NCBI GenBank assembly: GCA_902529115.1
Contig: CABZVB010000020.1
Coordinates: 1 to 33,145 of the forward strand
DNA: 33,145 nt
Source of the DNA: an uncultured Balneola sp.
Lineage (GTDB): Bacteria; Bacteroidota; Rhodothermia; Balneolales; Balneolaceae
Direction: 5' to 3'
This document shows positions 25,016-33,145 of the stretch, in pieces; the stretch's first letter is position 1, and every line of letters starts with the position of its first letter. Position numbers and translations under genes: made by a program. The notes beneath the pieces are model-generated. The model worked only from the letters and a program-made list of their open reading frames with translations, made no database searches and was not told the DNA's origin.

Positions 25016-26424
25016 TAGACAAATGTATCTTGATTCAAGTACTCTCTGGGGTCTACTACTTTACCCTCCACGGCAATCACTGCCGCCGTTAGAGGGCTTA
25101 CCAGTAAGGTGCGAGCTCCTGGCCCCTGACGACCTTCATAATTTCGATTCGAAGTAGATACGCAGTATTCCATTTTAGGGATTTTATCCTCATTCATCCC
25201 TAAACAAGCCGAACATCCAGGGCCTCGTAGTTCAAAACCTGCCTCAAATAAAATATCATGCAACCCTTCAGATTTGGCCTGTGCCTCTACTTGCTTAGAG
25301 CCGGGAACAATAAATGCTTGTACATTGTCGGCTTTTTTCTTGCCTTTCACAAAATCTGCCACAATACGAAGATCTTCTATTCTAGAATTGGTACAGCTTC
25401 CAATAAATACATGATCAATGGGTGTATTTAGCAAGGATTCACCAGGGTTAAGGCCCATATAGTTTAATGATTGAAGTAAATTATCCGGTCGTTCAACTTC
25501 CTTGGTTGTTGGAATAGACTGCGTTATTCCCATTCCCATACCAGGATTGGTTCCATAAGTGATCATCGGCTCTATATCCTTGGCCTTGAATACGTACTCT
25601 TTGTTAAAAATAGCATCCTCATCACTATACAAAGAAGACCAATAGCTCACAGCATCTCCCCACTGTTTTGCAGACGGAGCATAAACTCTACCCTTTATAT
25701 ACTCAAAAGTAGTTTCGTCGGGCGCAATCATTCCTCCACGAGCACCCATTTCTATGCTCATATTACAGATTGTCATCCTAGCTTCCATCGATAGAGACCG
25801 AATAGCAGAACCAGCATATTCAACAAAATAACCCGTCCCACCGGAGGTGCTAAGCTTCGAGATGATGTACAGAATAATATCCTTTGAGTAAATACCTTTG
25901 CCTAATTCACCATCGATAATAATTCTCATGGTTTTTGGGCGTTGAACCAAAAGACATTGCGAGGCCATTACCTGTTCCACCTGTGAGGTTCCAATTCCAA
26001 AAGCAACAGCACCGAAGGCTCCATGAGTCGATGTATGACTGTCCCCACACACTATGGTCATACCTGGTTTAGTAATCCCCATCTCAGGACCAATCACATG
26101 GACAATTCCCTGATTTTTATGACCAAGTCCATATAATTCAATGTCAAATTCCTTGCAATTATATGTTAGCATATCTACTTGTAAACGAGAAAGCTCATCT
26201 TTAATTGGCAAATGTTGATCTTTAGTAGGTACGTTATGATCAGCTGTAGCTACGATTCTGTTTTTATCATACAATCCAATACCTCTTTTTCGAATTCCAT
26301 CAAAGGCCTGAGGTGAAGTAACTTCATGTATAAAATGTCTATCGATAAACAGAATTTCTTGGCCACCTTCGACCTTATCTACTATGTGGTTGTCCCACAC
26401 TTTTTCAAACAGTGTTTTTCCCAT
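25015..26424 (-). CDS. leuC: 3-isopropylmalate dehydratase large subunit
   Basis: LeuC carries the [4Fe-4S] cluster of isopropylmalate isomerase. The 469-residue protein has [16 protein letters not shown]-like start motifs, [36 protein letters not shown], and the cluster Cys in IGSCTNSR and in [14 protein letters not shown]. All three cluster Cys are present. It lies 57 bp after leuA and overlaps leuD by one base. Confidence 0.96.
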   Translation of the reverse strand: MGKTLFEKVWDNHIVDKVEGGQEILFIDRHFIHEVTSPQAFDGIRKRGIGLYDKNRIVATADHNVPTKDQHLPIKDELSRLQVDMLTYNCKEFDIELYGLGHKNQGIVHVIGPEMGITKPGMTIVCGDSHTSTHGAFGAVAFGIGTSQVEQVMASQCLLVQRPKTMRIIIDGELGKGIYSKDIILYIISKLSTSGGTGYFVEYAGSAIRSLSMEARMTICNMSIEMGARGGMIAPDETTFEYIKGRVYAPSAKQWGDAVSYWSSLYSDEDAIFNKEYVFKAKDIEPMITYGTNPGMGMGITQSIPTTKEVERPDNLLQSLNYMGLNPGESLLNTPIDHVFIGSCTNSRIEDLRIVADFVKGKKKADNVQAFIVPGSKQVEAQAKSEGLHDILFEAGFELRGPGCSACLGMNEDKIPKMEYCVSTSNRNYEGRQGPGARTLLVSPLTAAVIAVEGKVVDPREYLNQDTFV

Positions 26425-26481
26425 ATCAGGTTATCTGGGGTTTCCGTACAAAATTCGAATGGATAATAGGGTTTTTTACAT

Positions 26482-27627
26482 CTAAGATGAAAATAATGTC
26501 AACAGATCTTGATCTTGTACTACCTTTTTCTCATCGGCTAACTTTAAAAATTCCTTGTAATACGGTTCCATTTGTTCTCGTTCAAGCTCAAAACCTAATT
26601 TAGCAGCCCTGAATTTCAAGGCTGCCCGTCCACTTCGTGCCGTCAATACTATACTGGATTCATGGACTCCAACCTCCAATGGGTCGATAATCTCATAGGT
26701 TTCTCTACTCTTAATAACCCCATCTTGGTGTATTCCAGAAGAATGTGAAAAGGCATTACTACCTACAATAGCTTTGTTAGGCTGCACAGGCATTCTCATT
26801 CGGGTAGAGACTAATTCGCTAACTGATTTAAGCTGAGTGCTTTGAATGCGAGTATCAAAATTCAAATCCTGATGTTGTCTTAAGATCATCACGACTTCTT
26901 CCAATGATGCATTACCTGCTCGTTCGCCAATTCCATTAATAGTACATTCTACCTGAGTCGCTCCATGTTCAACCCCTGCTATGGAGTTAGCAGTTGCCAA
27001 ACCCAAGTCATTATGACAATGAGTAGAAATATGTACTTTATCAATTCTTTTAACATGCTCTTTTAAGTATTTAATCTTAGCCCCATACTGCCATGGTAGA
27101 CAATACCCAGTGGTATCGGGTATATTAACTACCGTTGCACCTGCGGCAATAACAGCCTCCAATACCTTGGCTAAATACTCATTATCGGTTCTACCTGCGT
27201 CTTCTGCATAGAATTCCACGTCTTCAACAAACCGTTTTGCATATTTCACAGCGGCCACACCTCGTTCTAAAACTTGCTCCCTACTACTACGTAGCTTATC
27301 AAAGACATGACTATCAGAAGTACCTATTCCAGTATGTATTCGTGATAACCTAGCTTTTTTCACCGCTTCGGCGGCTGCATCTATATCTTTTTCGACCGCC
27401 CTCGAGAGTGCGCACACCGTAGAGTCTTTAACAATACCTGATATTTTTGACACCGATTCAAAATCACCCGGAGAAGAAATTGGGAATCCTACCTCCATTA
27501 CATCTACCCCCAATTTTTCGAGAGCTAGAGCTATTTCTATTTTTTCATCTGTATTTAACTGACAACCTGGGACTTGTTCACCATCGCGGAGCGTTGTATC
27601 AAATATGTATATGTGCTTATTAGCCAT
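26482..27627 (-). CDS. leuA: 2-isopropylmalate synthase, short form
   Basis: LeuA condenses acetyl-CoA with 2-ketoisovalerate, the committed leucine step. The protein is 381 residues, with [13 protein letters not shown] (9-21), [16 protein letters not shown] (metal-binding His pair) and [14 protein letters not shown]. It ends soon after a [15 protein letters not shown] accessory segment. The C-terminal leucine-binding LeuA_dimer domain of the 510-residue form is absent, as in several FCB-group LeuA proteins, so classical feedback inhibition may be weak. Homocitrate synthase is a relative, but the leuCDB operon settles the call. The minus-strand TTACTTTG at 27739-27732 could be its promoter, about 105 bp upstream. 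Confidence 0.93.
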   Translation of the reverse strand: MANKHIYIFDTTLRDGEQVPGCQLNTDEKIEIALALEKLGVDVMEVGFPISSPGDFESVSKISGIVKDSTVCALSRAVEKDIDAAAEAVKKARLSRIHTGIGTSDSHVFDKLRSSREQVLERGVAAVKYAKRFVEDVEFYAEDAGRTDNEYLAKVLEAVIAAGATVVNIPDTTGYCLPWQYGAKIKYLKEHVKRIDKVHISTHCHNDLGLATANSIAGVEHGATQVECTINGIGERAGNASLEEVVMILRQHQDLNFDTRIQSTQLKSVSELVSTRMRMPVQPNKAIVGSNAFSHSSGIHQDGVIKSRETYEIIDPLEVGVHESSIVLTARSGRAALKFRAAKLGFELEREQMEPYYKEFLKLADEKKVVQDQDLLTLFSS

Positions 27628-27810
27628 ATTACGAGCTTTGCTTGATTAGTAATGAGACGAATATAATGGGTAATAAATCGACTATAAAGATGTATAGAAA
27701 CCGAATTCATACTATATTACAACACCCAAGACAAAGTAAAGGCTTTTCAATTTATTTTAAGCAATTGTTTAGCAATACTTTATATAAATATATAATGTTT
27801 TTTTACTACA

Positions 27811-29358
27811 ATGGCCAACCAGCCAAACGATTATTTATTTCAACTTATACGCTCGCTAGGTAAGGCAGAAAAGCGCAGTTTCAAGATATATGCTATGCGT
27901 AATAGCTCCGAAGAAGCGAAATTCATCCAACTCTTCGACGCCATAGATAAATCCAAAGAATATAGTGAAGAGCATCTTATTCAAAAATTAGATGGGATAA
28001 AAAAAACACAACTTTCCAATCTTAAAGCTCATCTATATCGACAGCTACTCACCTCGATACGATTGAATTACACAAATCACAACATCGATATACAACTCAG
28101 AGAACAGATTGATTATGCTCGTATATTATACGACAAAGGACTCTATAAGCAAAGCTTGAAAATACTGGATAAGGCCAAACTTATTGCCTATGAGCATCAT
28201 AGAGTTCCGCTGAGCTCTGAGATTCTTGGTTTCGAAAAACTTATCGAGTCACAATACATCACTCGAACTTTTGACCATCGTGCCGATGATTTAATTGAGC
28301 AAACCAAAAAAGTACTACAATCAGAGAAACAATATCACCAACTTTCAAATCTAGCCTTACGTCTATACAGCTTATACATTAAAACAGGTCATGTTCGAAA
28401 TGAAGCTGATTATCAGCGAATATATGCCTTTTTTGAACAAGCTCTGTCTACCCTTAAAACCAAAAAAATGGGGTTTTATGAGCAGCATTATCTTCATGTT
28501 TCGCATGCATGGTACAGCCTCATTGTTCAGGATTTCCTGTTACAATACCGTCATGCTCAAAAGTGGGTAGATCATTTTCGTCAACATCCAAATATACTTC
28601 AAGCAGATCCAATTTGGTATCTAAAAGGAATGCATGTCCTTCTTGAGGCCTTGTTCATTATAGGGCATTACGATCGACATGAAGAAGAAATGAAAAAGCT
28701 AAAAGAGTTTTTAGAACACCCACCCACTCGTACTAATACCAACCTGGAAACACTAGGTTGGCAGTATTATTACACTTCACATATAAACCATTACTTCATG
28801 AATGGTGAGTTTAAAAAGGGAATAAATATTATTCCTAAACTATCTGCACAGATGCAGCATTGGAGCCACAGAATCGATTCCCATCAAATCTTGGTATTTC
28901 ATTATAAAATTGCCTGTTTATATTTTGGTGCAGGTAATTTGCAAAAGACAATTGAGCATTGTGCTCATATTATTCAGTATCCTGATCCACATCTGCGAGA
29001 AGATCTGCATTGCTTTGCTCGAATTTTAACTCTTATAGCTCAGATTGAATTAGGCAACGAACAATTAGTTCAGTATCAAGTAAGAAGTACATACCGGTTT
29101 TTACGTCGCATGAATGATCTAAATTCCGTTCAAGAAGAAGTTTTACTGTTTCTACGTAATTTGCCCCAAACCAATGAAGATCAAATAGCTCGAAAGTTTA
29201 AAAAACTTCACTCGAAACTCATTGATTTGCAGAAAAAACCGTACCAAAAAAGAGCATTTTTATATTTGGACATCATATCATGGCTCGATTCAAAAATGCA
29301 AAATACGACCATTCAAGAGGTTATTAGAGCTAAATTTCAACAACGAAAACCGCACTAA
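27811..29358 (+). CDS. TPR-like helical repeat protein of unknown function
   Basis: A 515-residue cytoplasmic protein with no signal peptide and almost all helix. Residues 1-80 form a head (LIRSLGKAEKRSFKIYA, then KKTQLSNLKAHLYRQLLTSIR). TPR-like helical pairs run to the end, for example LYDKGLYKQSLKILDKAKLIA, KIACLYFGAGNLQKTIEHCAHII and ARILTLIAQIELGNEQLV. I recall this family as common and uncharacterised in Bacteroidota-like bacteria. It is divergent from leuA across 183 bp and precedes the ilv leader, but nothing ties it to branched-chain amino acids except position. Confidence 0.8.
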   Translation: MANQPNDYLFQLIRSLGKAEKRSFKIYAMRNSSEEAKFIQLFDAIDKSKEYSEEHLIQKLDGIKKTQLSNLKAHLYRQLLTSIRLNYTNHNIDIQLREQIDYARILYDKGLYKQSLKILDKAKLIAYEHHRVPLSSEILGFEKLIESQYITRTFDHRADDLIEQTKKVLQSEKQYHQLSNLALRLYSLYIKTGHVRNEADYQRIYAFFEQALSTLKTKKMGFYEQHYLHVSHAWYSLIVQDFLLQYRHAQKWVDHFRQHPNILQADPIWYLKGMHVLLEALFIIGHYDRHEEEMKKLKEFLEHPPTRTNTNLETLGWQYYYTSHINHYFMNGEFKKGINIIPKLSAQMQHWSHRIDSHQILVFHYKIACLYFGAGNLQKTIEHCAHIIQYPDPHLREDLHCFARILTLIAQIELGNEQLVQYQVRSTYRFLRRMNDLNSVQEEVLLFLRNLPQTNEDQIARKFKKLHSKLIDLQKKPYQKRAFLYLDIISWLDSKMQNTTIQEVIRAKFQQRKPH

Positions 29359-29459
29359 CTTCTTTTGGCCATTCCATTTATAACCAAAGTTTATACCCTA
29401 TATTAATTGCAATTTTACAGAGATAGCTCGTTATTTGTGGGCAAATAATCAATAGTTTT

Positions 29460-29519
29460 TTGATACAACAACGCAACATCATCGTCATAACAATTGAGGT
29501 CATCGTCTATAGACGATGA
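29460..29519 (+). CDS. ilv attenuator leader peptide
   Basis: The frame TTG...TGA encodes MIQQRNIIVITIEVIVYRR. Residues 7-16 are eight Ile/Val out of ten, the expected sensor for Ile-tRNA and Val-tRNA charging. No ATG exists in frame, so TTG at 29460 is the likely start. An upstream stop at 29422-29429 limits the alternatives. The stop codon lies inside the 3' arm of the pause hairpin and touches the antiterminator, so a ribosome at the stop would mask it. Confidence 0.75.
   Translation: MIQQRNIIVITIEVIVYRR
29501..29518 (+). promoter_or_regulatory. pause hairpin (1:2) of the ilv attenuator
   Basis: catcgtctatagacgatg is a perfect 18-base palindrome, forming a 7-bp stem around TATA. It spans the last Ile/Val codons and the stop of the leader peptide, as pause hairpins do. 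Its 3' end touches the antiterminator strand that begins at 29518. Confidence 0.7.
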
Positions 29520-29568
29520 GGAAGTGTTGTTCGCATATTACTAACACAATGCACTACAAGCCTTCCTC
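29518..29568 (+). promoter_or_regulatory. antiterminator (2:3) of the ilv attenuator
   Basis: gaggaag (29518-29524) pairs exactly with cttcctc (29562-29568). ttgt (29527-29530) pairs with acaa (29556-29559) across a 2x2 internal loop. Forming it uses up the 5' arm of the terminator, so the two structures exclude each other. Confidence 0.7.
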
Positions 29569-29593
29569 TAACAACCAGGAAGGCTTTTTTTTT
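29558..29593 (+). terminator. intrinsic terminator (3:4) upstream of ilvD
   Basis: aagccttcct (29558-29567) and aggaaggctt (29577-29586) form a 10-bp perfect stem with a 9-base loop, directly followed by T to 29593. It is the strongest terminator in the window and stands 93 bp before the ilvD ATG, the position of an attenuator rather than of an end-of-gene terminator. Confidence 0.9.
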
Positions 29594-29686
29594 GCTGATG
29601 GTAGGTGCTTTATCAAAGATTAATCGGACTCTAATTTATAGCTCTAATTTGTAAGCTATCAAATAAGGCATCACTTATCTCATTTC

Positions 29687-31369
29687 ATGAAAGAACTTAA
29701 TAAACACTCCAAGCAAATAACTCAGGATGGATCTCAACCTGCTGCACAAGCCATGTTACATGCCATCGGCTTAGATAAATCGGACTTGAATAAAGCATTT
29801 GTTGGCGTTGCTAGTACTGGTTTTGAGGGCAATCCATGCAACATGCATTTAAATGGCTTGGCTGTTCATGTAAAACGTGGTGTAACGCACGCAGGACTTA
29901 ATGGCCTCATATTCAATACCATTGGTATTTCGGATGGGATTTCTATGGGAACAGCAGGAATGCGATACTCATTACCCTCACGGGATTTAATTGCCGATTC
30001 GATGGAGTCGGTGGTTACCGGCATGAGTTACGATGCGATGGTTGCTGTAGTAGGGTGCGATAAGAATATGCCAGGAGCCTTAATGGCCATGCTGCGATTG
30101 AACAGACCTAGCATTATGGTATACGGTGGTACCATTGCACCCGGGTACCATAATGGACAAAAGTTGGATGTGGTTTCTGCCTTTGAAGCGTGGGGACAAA
30201 AAGTGTCAGGCGCCATTGATGACGCTACCTTTAAAGATATTGTCAAGCATGCATGTCCAGGACCAGGCGCCTGTGGTGGTATGTACACGGCCAATACCAT
30301 GGCTAGTGCCATTGAAGCAATGGGGATGACCCTTCCGTATAATTCCTCAAATCCTGCCAACAGTGCCGAAAAAGTCATAGAATGCGAAGAGGCAGGTAAG
30401 AGTATGCTAAAACTACTCGAATTAGACCTAAAACCCAGAGAGATTGTTACTAAGAAGTCATTAGAAAACGCATTTAGATTGATCACCTTATTAGGAGGCT
30501 CGACCAATGCGGTACTCCATCTTTTAGCCATTGCTCGCACCGCTGACATTGAGTTTGAACTTTCCGATATGCAGTACATAAGTGATACTACCCCCTTTAT
30601 TGCTGACTTAAAACCGAGTGGAAGTTACGTAATGGAAGATCTTCACAATGCTGGGGGTATCCCCGCAGTTTTGAAAACAATGCTGGTTGATGGGATACTT
30701 CATGGTGACCAGAAGACCATTACAGGGGCAAGTTTAGCTGAAAACCTAGCAGACATTACTCCCTTAAACTTTGAAACACAAAAAGTCGTATTCCCCATAC
30801 ATGAACCCATTAAATCGACCGGACATATTCAAATACTTTACGGAAACTTAGCCTCACAGGGTGCTGTGGCTAAAATAACCGGCAAAGAAGGCCTTCGTTT
30901 TGCTGGCCCAGCCCGAGTATTTAACTCTGAAGAGGAAGCCAACGAGGGTATCAGCTCAGGAGCTGTACAAAAAGGAGATGTAATTGTGATACGATACGTG
31001 GGTCCCAAAGGAGGACCTGGCATGCCAGAAATGTTAAAACCTACCTCTGCTATCATGGGCACTGGCTTAGGAAAAGAGGTCGCCCTCATCACCGATGGAC
31101 GCTTTTCAGGTGGCTCACACGGCTTTGTAGTAGGACACATTACCCCAGAGGCACAAGTGGGCGGAGTCATTGGGCTCGTCCAAGATGGAGACCTAATCCA
31201 AATTGATGCTGAGGCAAATACCTTACAAGTACATGTATCCGATGCCGAATTGGAAAAAAGAAAAAGTAAATGGCAAGCTCCCCCACTTAAGGCTAGGAGC
31301 GGAGCATTGTATAAATATGCGCACACAGTATCTACCGCCTCCAAGGGCTGCACTACCGATGAATTTTAA
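29687..31369 (+). CDS. ilvD: dihydroxy-acid dehydratase
   Basis: IlvD dehydrates dihydroxyisovalerate and dihydroxymethylvalerate, a step shared by valine, leucine and isoleucine synthesis. The 560-residue length is normal. The Fe-S Cys are Cys51 (FEGNPCNMH), Cys124 ([10 protein letters not shown]) and Cys196 ([16 protein letters not shown]). [28 protein letters not shown] and [19 protein letters not shown] complete the family pattern. Expression is probably set by the attenuator just upstream. It is followed after 17 bp by a truncated ilvB. Confidence 0.97.
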   Translation: MKELNKHSKQITQDGSQPAAQAMLHAIGLDKSDLNKAFVGVASTGFEGNPCNMHLNGLAVHVKRGVTHAGLNGLIFNTIGISDGISMGTAGMRYSLPSRDLIADSMESVVTGMSYDAMVAVVGCDKNMPGALMAMLRLNRPSIMVYGGTIAPGYHNGQKLDVVSAFEAWGQKVSGAIDDATFKDIVKHACPGPGACGGMYTANTMASAIEAMGMTLPYNSSNPANSAEKVIECEEAGKSMLKLLELDLKPREIVTKKSLENAFRLITLLGGSTNAVLHLLAIARTADIEFELSDMQYISDTTPFIADLKPSGSYVMEDLHNAGGIPAVLKTMLVDGILHGDQKTITGASLAENLADITPLNFETQKVVFPIHEPIKSTGHIQILYGNLASQGAVAKITGKEGLRFAGPARVFNSEEEANEGISSGAVQKGDVIVIRYVGPKGGPGMPEMLKPTSAIMGTGLGKEVALITDGRFSGGSHGFVVGHITPEAQVGGVIGLVQDGDLIQIDAEANTLQVHVSDAELEKRKSKWQAPPLKARSGALYKYAHTVSTASKGCTTDEF

Positions 31370-31386
31370 TTGAATACATACACATT

Positions 31387-31977
31387 ATGGCTAGCATAGA
31401 CCACCAACCCACAGAAAAAAAATCCCCCTCCCACCAAACCACCATAACGGGCGCCGAAGCGGTAGTCCAAGCCCTAATCCAAGAAGGAGTGGACATCGCA
31501 TTCGGTTACCCCGGTGGAGCAATTATGCCGGTATACGACGCGCTCTATGACTATCAAGATCGCCTTCACCACGTTTTAGCACGCCACGAACAAGGTGCCA
31601 TTCACGCCGCACAAGGCTACGCCCGAGCCAGTGGTAAGGTCGGTGTGTGTCTAGCTACCTCGGGTCCAGGAGCCACCAATTTAATTACCGGAATTGCTGA
31701 CGCACAGATCGATTCCACTCCATTGGTTTGTATCACCGGACAAGTACCATCACATCTCCTTGGCAGTGACGCATTCCAAGAAACCGACGTAATCGGGATT
31801 TCTATGCCCGTAACAAAATGGAACTACCAAGTCACCAAAGCAGAGGAAATACCCTTGGCCATCGCCAAGGCCTTTTATATTGCACGCTCTGGTCGTCCAG
31901 GCCCAGCTCTTATCGACATCACCAAGGATGCTCAGTTCCAACAACTAGATTTTCACTACGAACATAATACGAAGTAA
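31387..31977 (+). pseudogene. ilvB: acetolactate synthase large subunit, truncated after the first domain
   Basis: Full AHAS catalytic subunits have about 560-600 residues; this ORF has 196. It holds only the N-terminal thiamine-diphosphate PYR domain: [26 protein letters not shown], the cofactor-activating Glu68 in [23 protein letters not shown] and [17 protein letters not shown]. Soon after the domain the frame ends in HNTK-stop, and pgsA begins 89 bp later. The middle domain and the PP domain with its metal-binding GDG motif are missing, and ilvN and ilvC are not here. The retained part is well conserved, so the loss looks recent, or it is an assembly artefact. It cannot be an active AHAS. 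Confidence 0.85.
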
Positions 31978-32066
31978 ATCGCACAAAGGTCGACCACAAT
32001 TCAATTTCTAATCTTGCTTTTATCTTACTGTTCTAAAGTGGTATAAAAAAATAGTATCTTCTCCTC

Positions 32067-32648
32067 ATGGAGCAGCTTCCAAACATACTAAGTACGATAC
32101 GCATATTATTAACCCCCATATTTTTGGTTCTTTTTTTCGAACCAGAACTTTGGATAAAGCTAATTGCACTTGGGGTGTATATCATTGCGGCAATAACCGA
32201 TTTTTTTGACGGGTATTACGCACGAAAATACAACATCGAAACATCTATAGGCGCGTTTTTAGATCCATTTGCAGACAAACTACTTACCCTTAGTGGCTTT
32301 GTCGTTCTGCCTTTTATAGCTGCCGATCAGTTTCCTTGGTGGGCAATAATCGCCATTGCAATAAGAGATATTTCTATCACCTTACTACGTTTGTGGGCTC
32401 AGCGAAAAAAAATAGAGATACAAACCAGTTCCTTGGCCAAACTAAAGACTACGGTACAGATGATATTCCTATATGTGGGTCTTGTTCTTGGAGTATTTAA
32501 AGGCGCTCCTATCTTTTTAGGGGATTGGGTGTCTTTAATTTTAAGTACCGATCTAATGTTTTGGCTATTAATTCTTGTGACAGGTATAACAGTATATAGC
32601 GGCGTTCAATATCTAAGCCAAAATCGACATTTGTTTCAACTAGCTTAG
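32067..32648 (+). CDS. pgsA: CDP-diacylglycerol--glycerol-3-phosphate 3-phosphatidyltransferase
   Basis: PgsA makes phosphatidylglycerol phosphate in the inner membrane. The 193-residue protein starts QLPNILSTIRILLTPIF, as PgsA does. It has the complete CDP-alcohol motif: Asp45, Asp48-Gly49, Ala52-Arg53, Gly62, Asp66 and Asp70 (TDFFDGYYARKY, then GAFLDPFADK). About five transmembrane helices follow. The ATG is 5 bp ahead of pgpA across the stop, so the two-step route to phosphatidylglycerol is one operon. A TATCTT at 32055-32060 may be the promoter. Confidence 0.94.
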   Translation: MEQLPNILSTIRILLTPIFLVLFFEPELWIKLIALGVYIIAAITDFFDGYYARKYNIETSIGAFLDPFADKLLTLSGFVVLPFIAADQFPWWAIIAIAIRDISITLLRLWAQRKKIEIQTSSLAKLKTTVQMIFLYVGLVLGVFKGAPIFLGDWVSLILSTDLMFWLLILVTGITVYSGVQYLSQNRHLFQLA

Positions 32649-32653
32649 ACGCC

Positions 32654-33130
32654 ATGCTTGCTTCTATCCAACGCTTCCTAGCTTCTGGCTTTGGTTCTGG
32701 CTACAGCCCAATTGCCCCTGGCACAGTGGGAAGTGTTGTTGCCTCAGTGCTCATTTTTTTCGGATTAAAGGTATCAGGAATCCCTTTCTTAATTGTTTTT
32801 ACAGTATTGAGTGTAGTCGCCAGTTTCTGGACTGCGTCAGCAGCTGAAGCGGCTTGGGGAAAAGACCCTGGAGCCATGGTAGTAGACGAATGGGCTGGTA
32901 TGGGGGTTAGCTTATGGGCCTGGCTTTGGACATTGGGCTTGAATGGCGAGGAACTTAGTATAATCCATCTCTTGGTGGGATTTGTATTTTTCCGACTACT
33001 TGATATTTGGAAACCATTAGGCGTGAATAGTATGCAGAAATTGAGCGGAGGATTTGGTATATTATTAGATGATATTTTAGCCGGATTATATGCTGGGATA
33101 GGCTGGTACATCGTTTTCAAAATTTGGTAA
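32654..33130 (+). CDS. pgpA: phosphatidylglycerophosphatase A
   Basis: PgpA removes the phosphate from phosphatidylglycerol phosphate made by PgsA. The 158-residue length is typical. The signature GFGSGYSPIAPGTVGS (12-27) is near the N-terminus. The conserved acidic stretch VVDEWAGM lies in the middle, and RLLDIWKPLGV and ILLDDILAGLYAG towards the C-terminus. About four hydrophobic segments make it membrane-bound. It directly follows pgsA. Confidence 0.94.
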   Translation: MLASIQRFLASGFGSGYSPIAPGTVGSVVASVLIFFGLKVSGIPFLIVFTVLSVVASFWTASAAEAAWGKDPGAMVVDEWAGMGVSLWAWLWTLGLNGEELSIIHLLVGFVFFRLLDIWKPLGVNSMQKLSGGFGILLDDILAGLYAGIGWYIVFKIW

Positions 33131-33145
33131 ATGAATCTAGTCCAT
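33131..33145 (+). CDS. start of a further gene, cut by the window end
   Basis: ATG directly after the pgpA stop opens a frame of five codons (MNLVH) to the window edge. The zero-gap position suggests a third gene of the pgsA-pgpA operon. Too little is visible to name it. Confidence 0.4.

Larger units (their letters stand above)
29359..29686 (+). promoter_or_regulatory. 328-bp ilv leader region with ribosome-mediated attenuator
   Basis: The gap ahead of ilvD holds a short Ile/Val-rich leader ORF (29460-29519), a palindromic pause hairpin (29501-29518), an antiterminator pairing 29518-29530 with 29556-29568, and a strong terminator (29558-29593). The segments overlap in the order needed for attenuation. 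TTATTTG at 29431-29437 could be a degenerate -7 element, with TTG at 29407 as its -33. After the terminator, 29594-29686 shows nothing further. Confidence 0.85.

Noticed and set aside
27628-27810. Search for a leucine leader peptide or attenuator ahead of leuA
   Set aside because: No Leu-codon run and no terminator hairpin were found on the minus strand; only a weak promoter-like TTACTTTG.
30028-30579. 183-residue minus-strand ORF inside ilvD, and a similar one at 30838-31353
   Set aside because: They are shadows of a strongly coding plus-strand gene and match no family.
32701-33120. 139-residue minus-strand ORF opposite pgpA
   Set aside because: Antisense shadow of a clear pgpA with low-complexity Pro/Ser/Thr composition.

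Overview
The window is about 33 kb of gene-dense, AT-rich bacterial chromosome with no phage, IS, CRISPR, rRNA or tRNA that I can see. Gene content suggests a member of the Bacteroidota/Rhodothermota/Balneolota group. The evidence is a DUF4296-like lipoprotein, a Bacteroidota-type RsmI-like methylase, a TPR-like protein family of that group, promoters resembling TAnnTTTG, and few Shine-Dalgarno sequences. A marine Balneolota-like lineage is my best guess, but it is inference.

Layout. (1) 1-567: the 3' part of pyrE, then a secreted endonuclease/exonuclease/phosphatase-family protein on the minus strand. (2) 1872-5272, minus strand: a tight five-gene membrane-lipid operon. It holds a YnbA-like CDP-alcohol phosphotransferase, a YnbB-like CDP-diglyceride synthase, a PlsC-type acyltransferase, an SMR-type four-helix protein and a hydrolase-fold lipoprotein without its nucleophile. 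(3) 5273-5839: a 567-bp gap with a micro-lipoprotein ORF, a weak terminator and the miaB leader. (4) 5840-10208: miaB, a large unknown membrane protein, anmK and a small acidic protein. (5) 10280-12958, minus strand: dapD, dapA, dapB and a miniature lysC that has lost its catalytic core, transcribed lysC-dapB-dapA-dapD. (6) 13105-21198: a DUF819 membrane protein, a degenerate beta-lactamase-fold protein, an RsmI-like methylase, amiC, udk, coaX with an odd N-terminal extension, an SDR oxidoreductase and a DUF4296-like protein. (7) 21254-27627, minus strand: recQ and leuA-leuC-leuD-leuB. (8) 27811-33145, plus strand: a TPR-like protein, an ilv leader attenuator, ilvD, an ilvB cut off after its first domain, pgsA, pgpA and the start of another gene.

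The most interesting points are the ynb-like lipid operon, whose function is unknown to me, and a complete ribosome-mediated ilv attenuator with an Ile/Val-rich leader peptide, an antiterminator and a terminator. Also notable is a set of apparently deleted biosynthetic genes: lysC with an internal in-frame deletion, ilvB reduced to one domain, and possibly a birA remnant fused to coaX. The attenuator still sits in front of ilvD although the next gene, ilvB, is broken.
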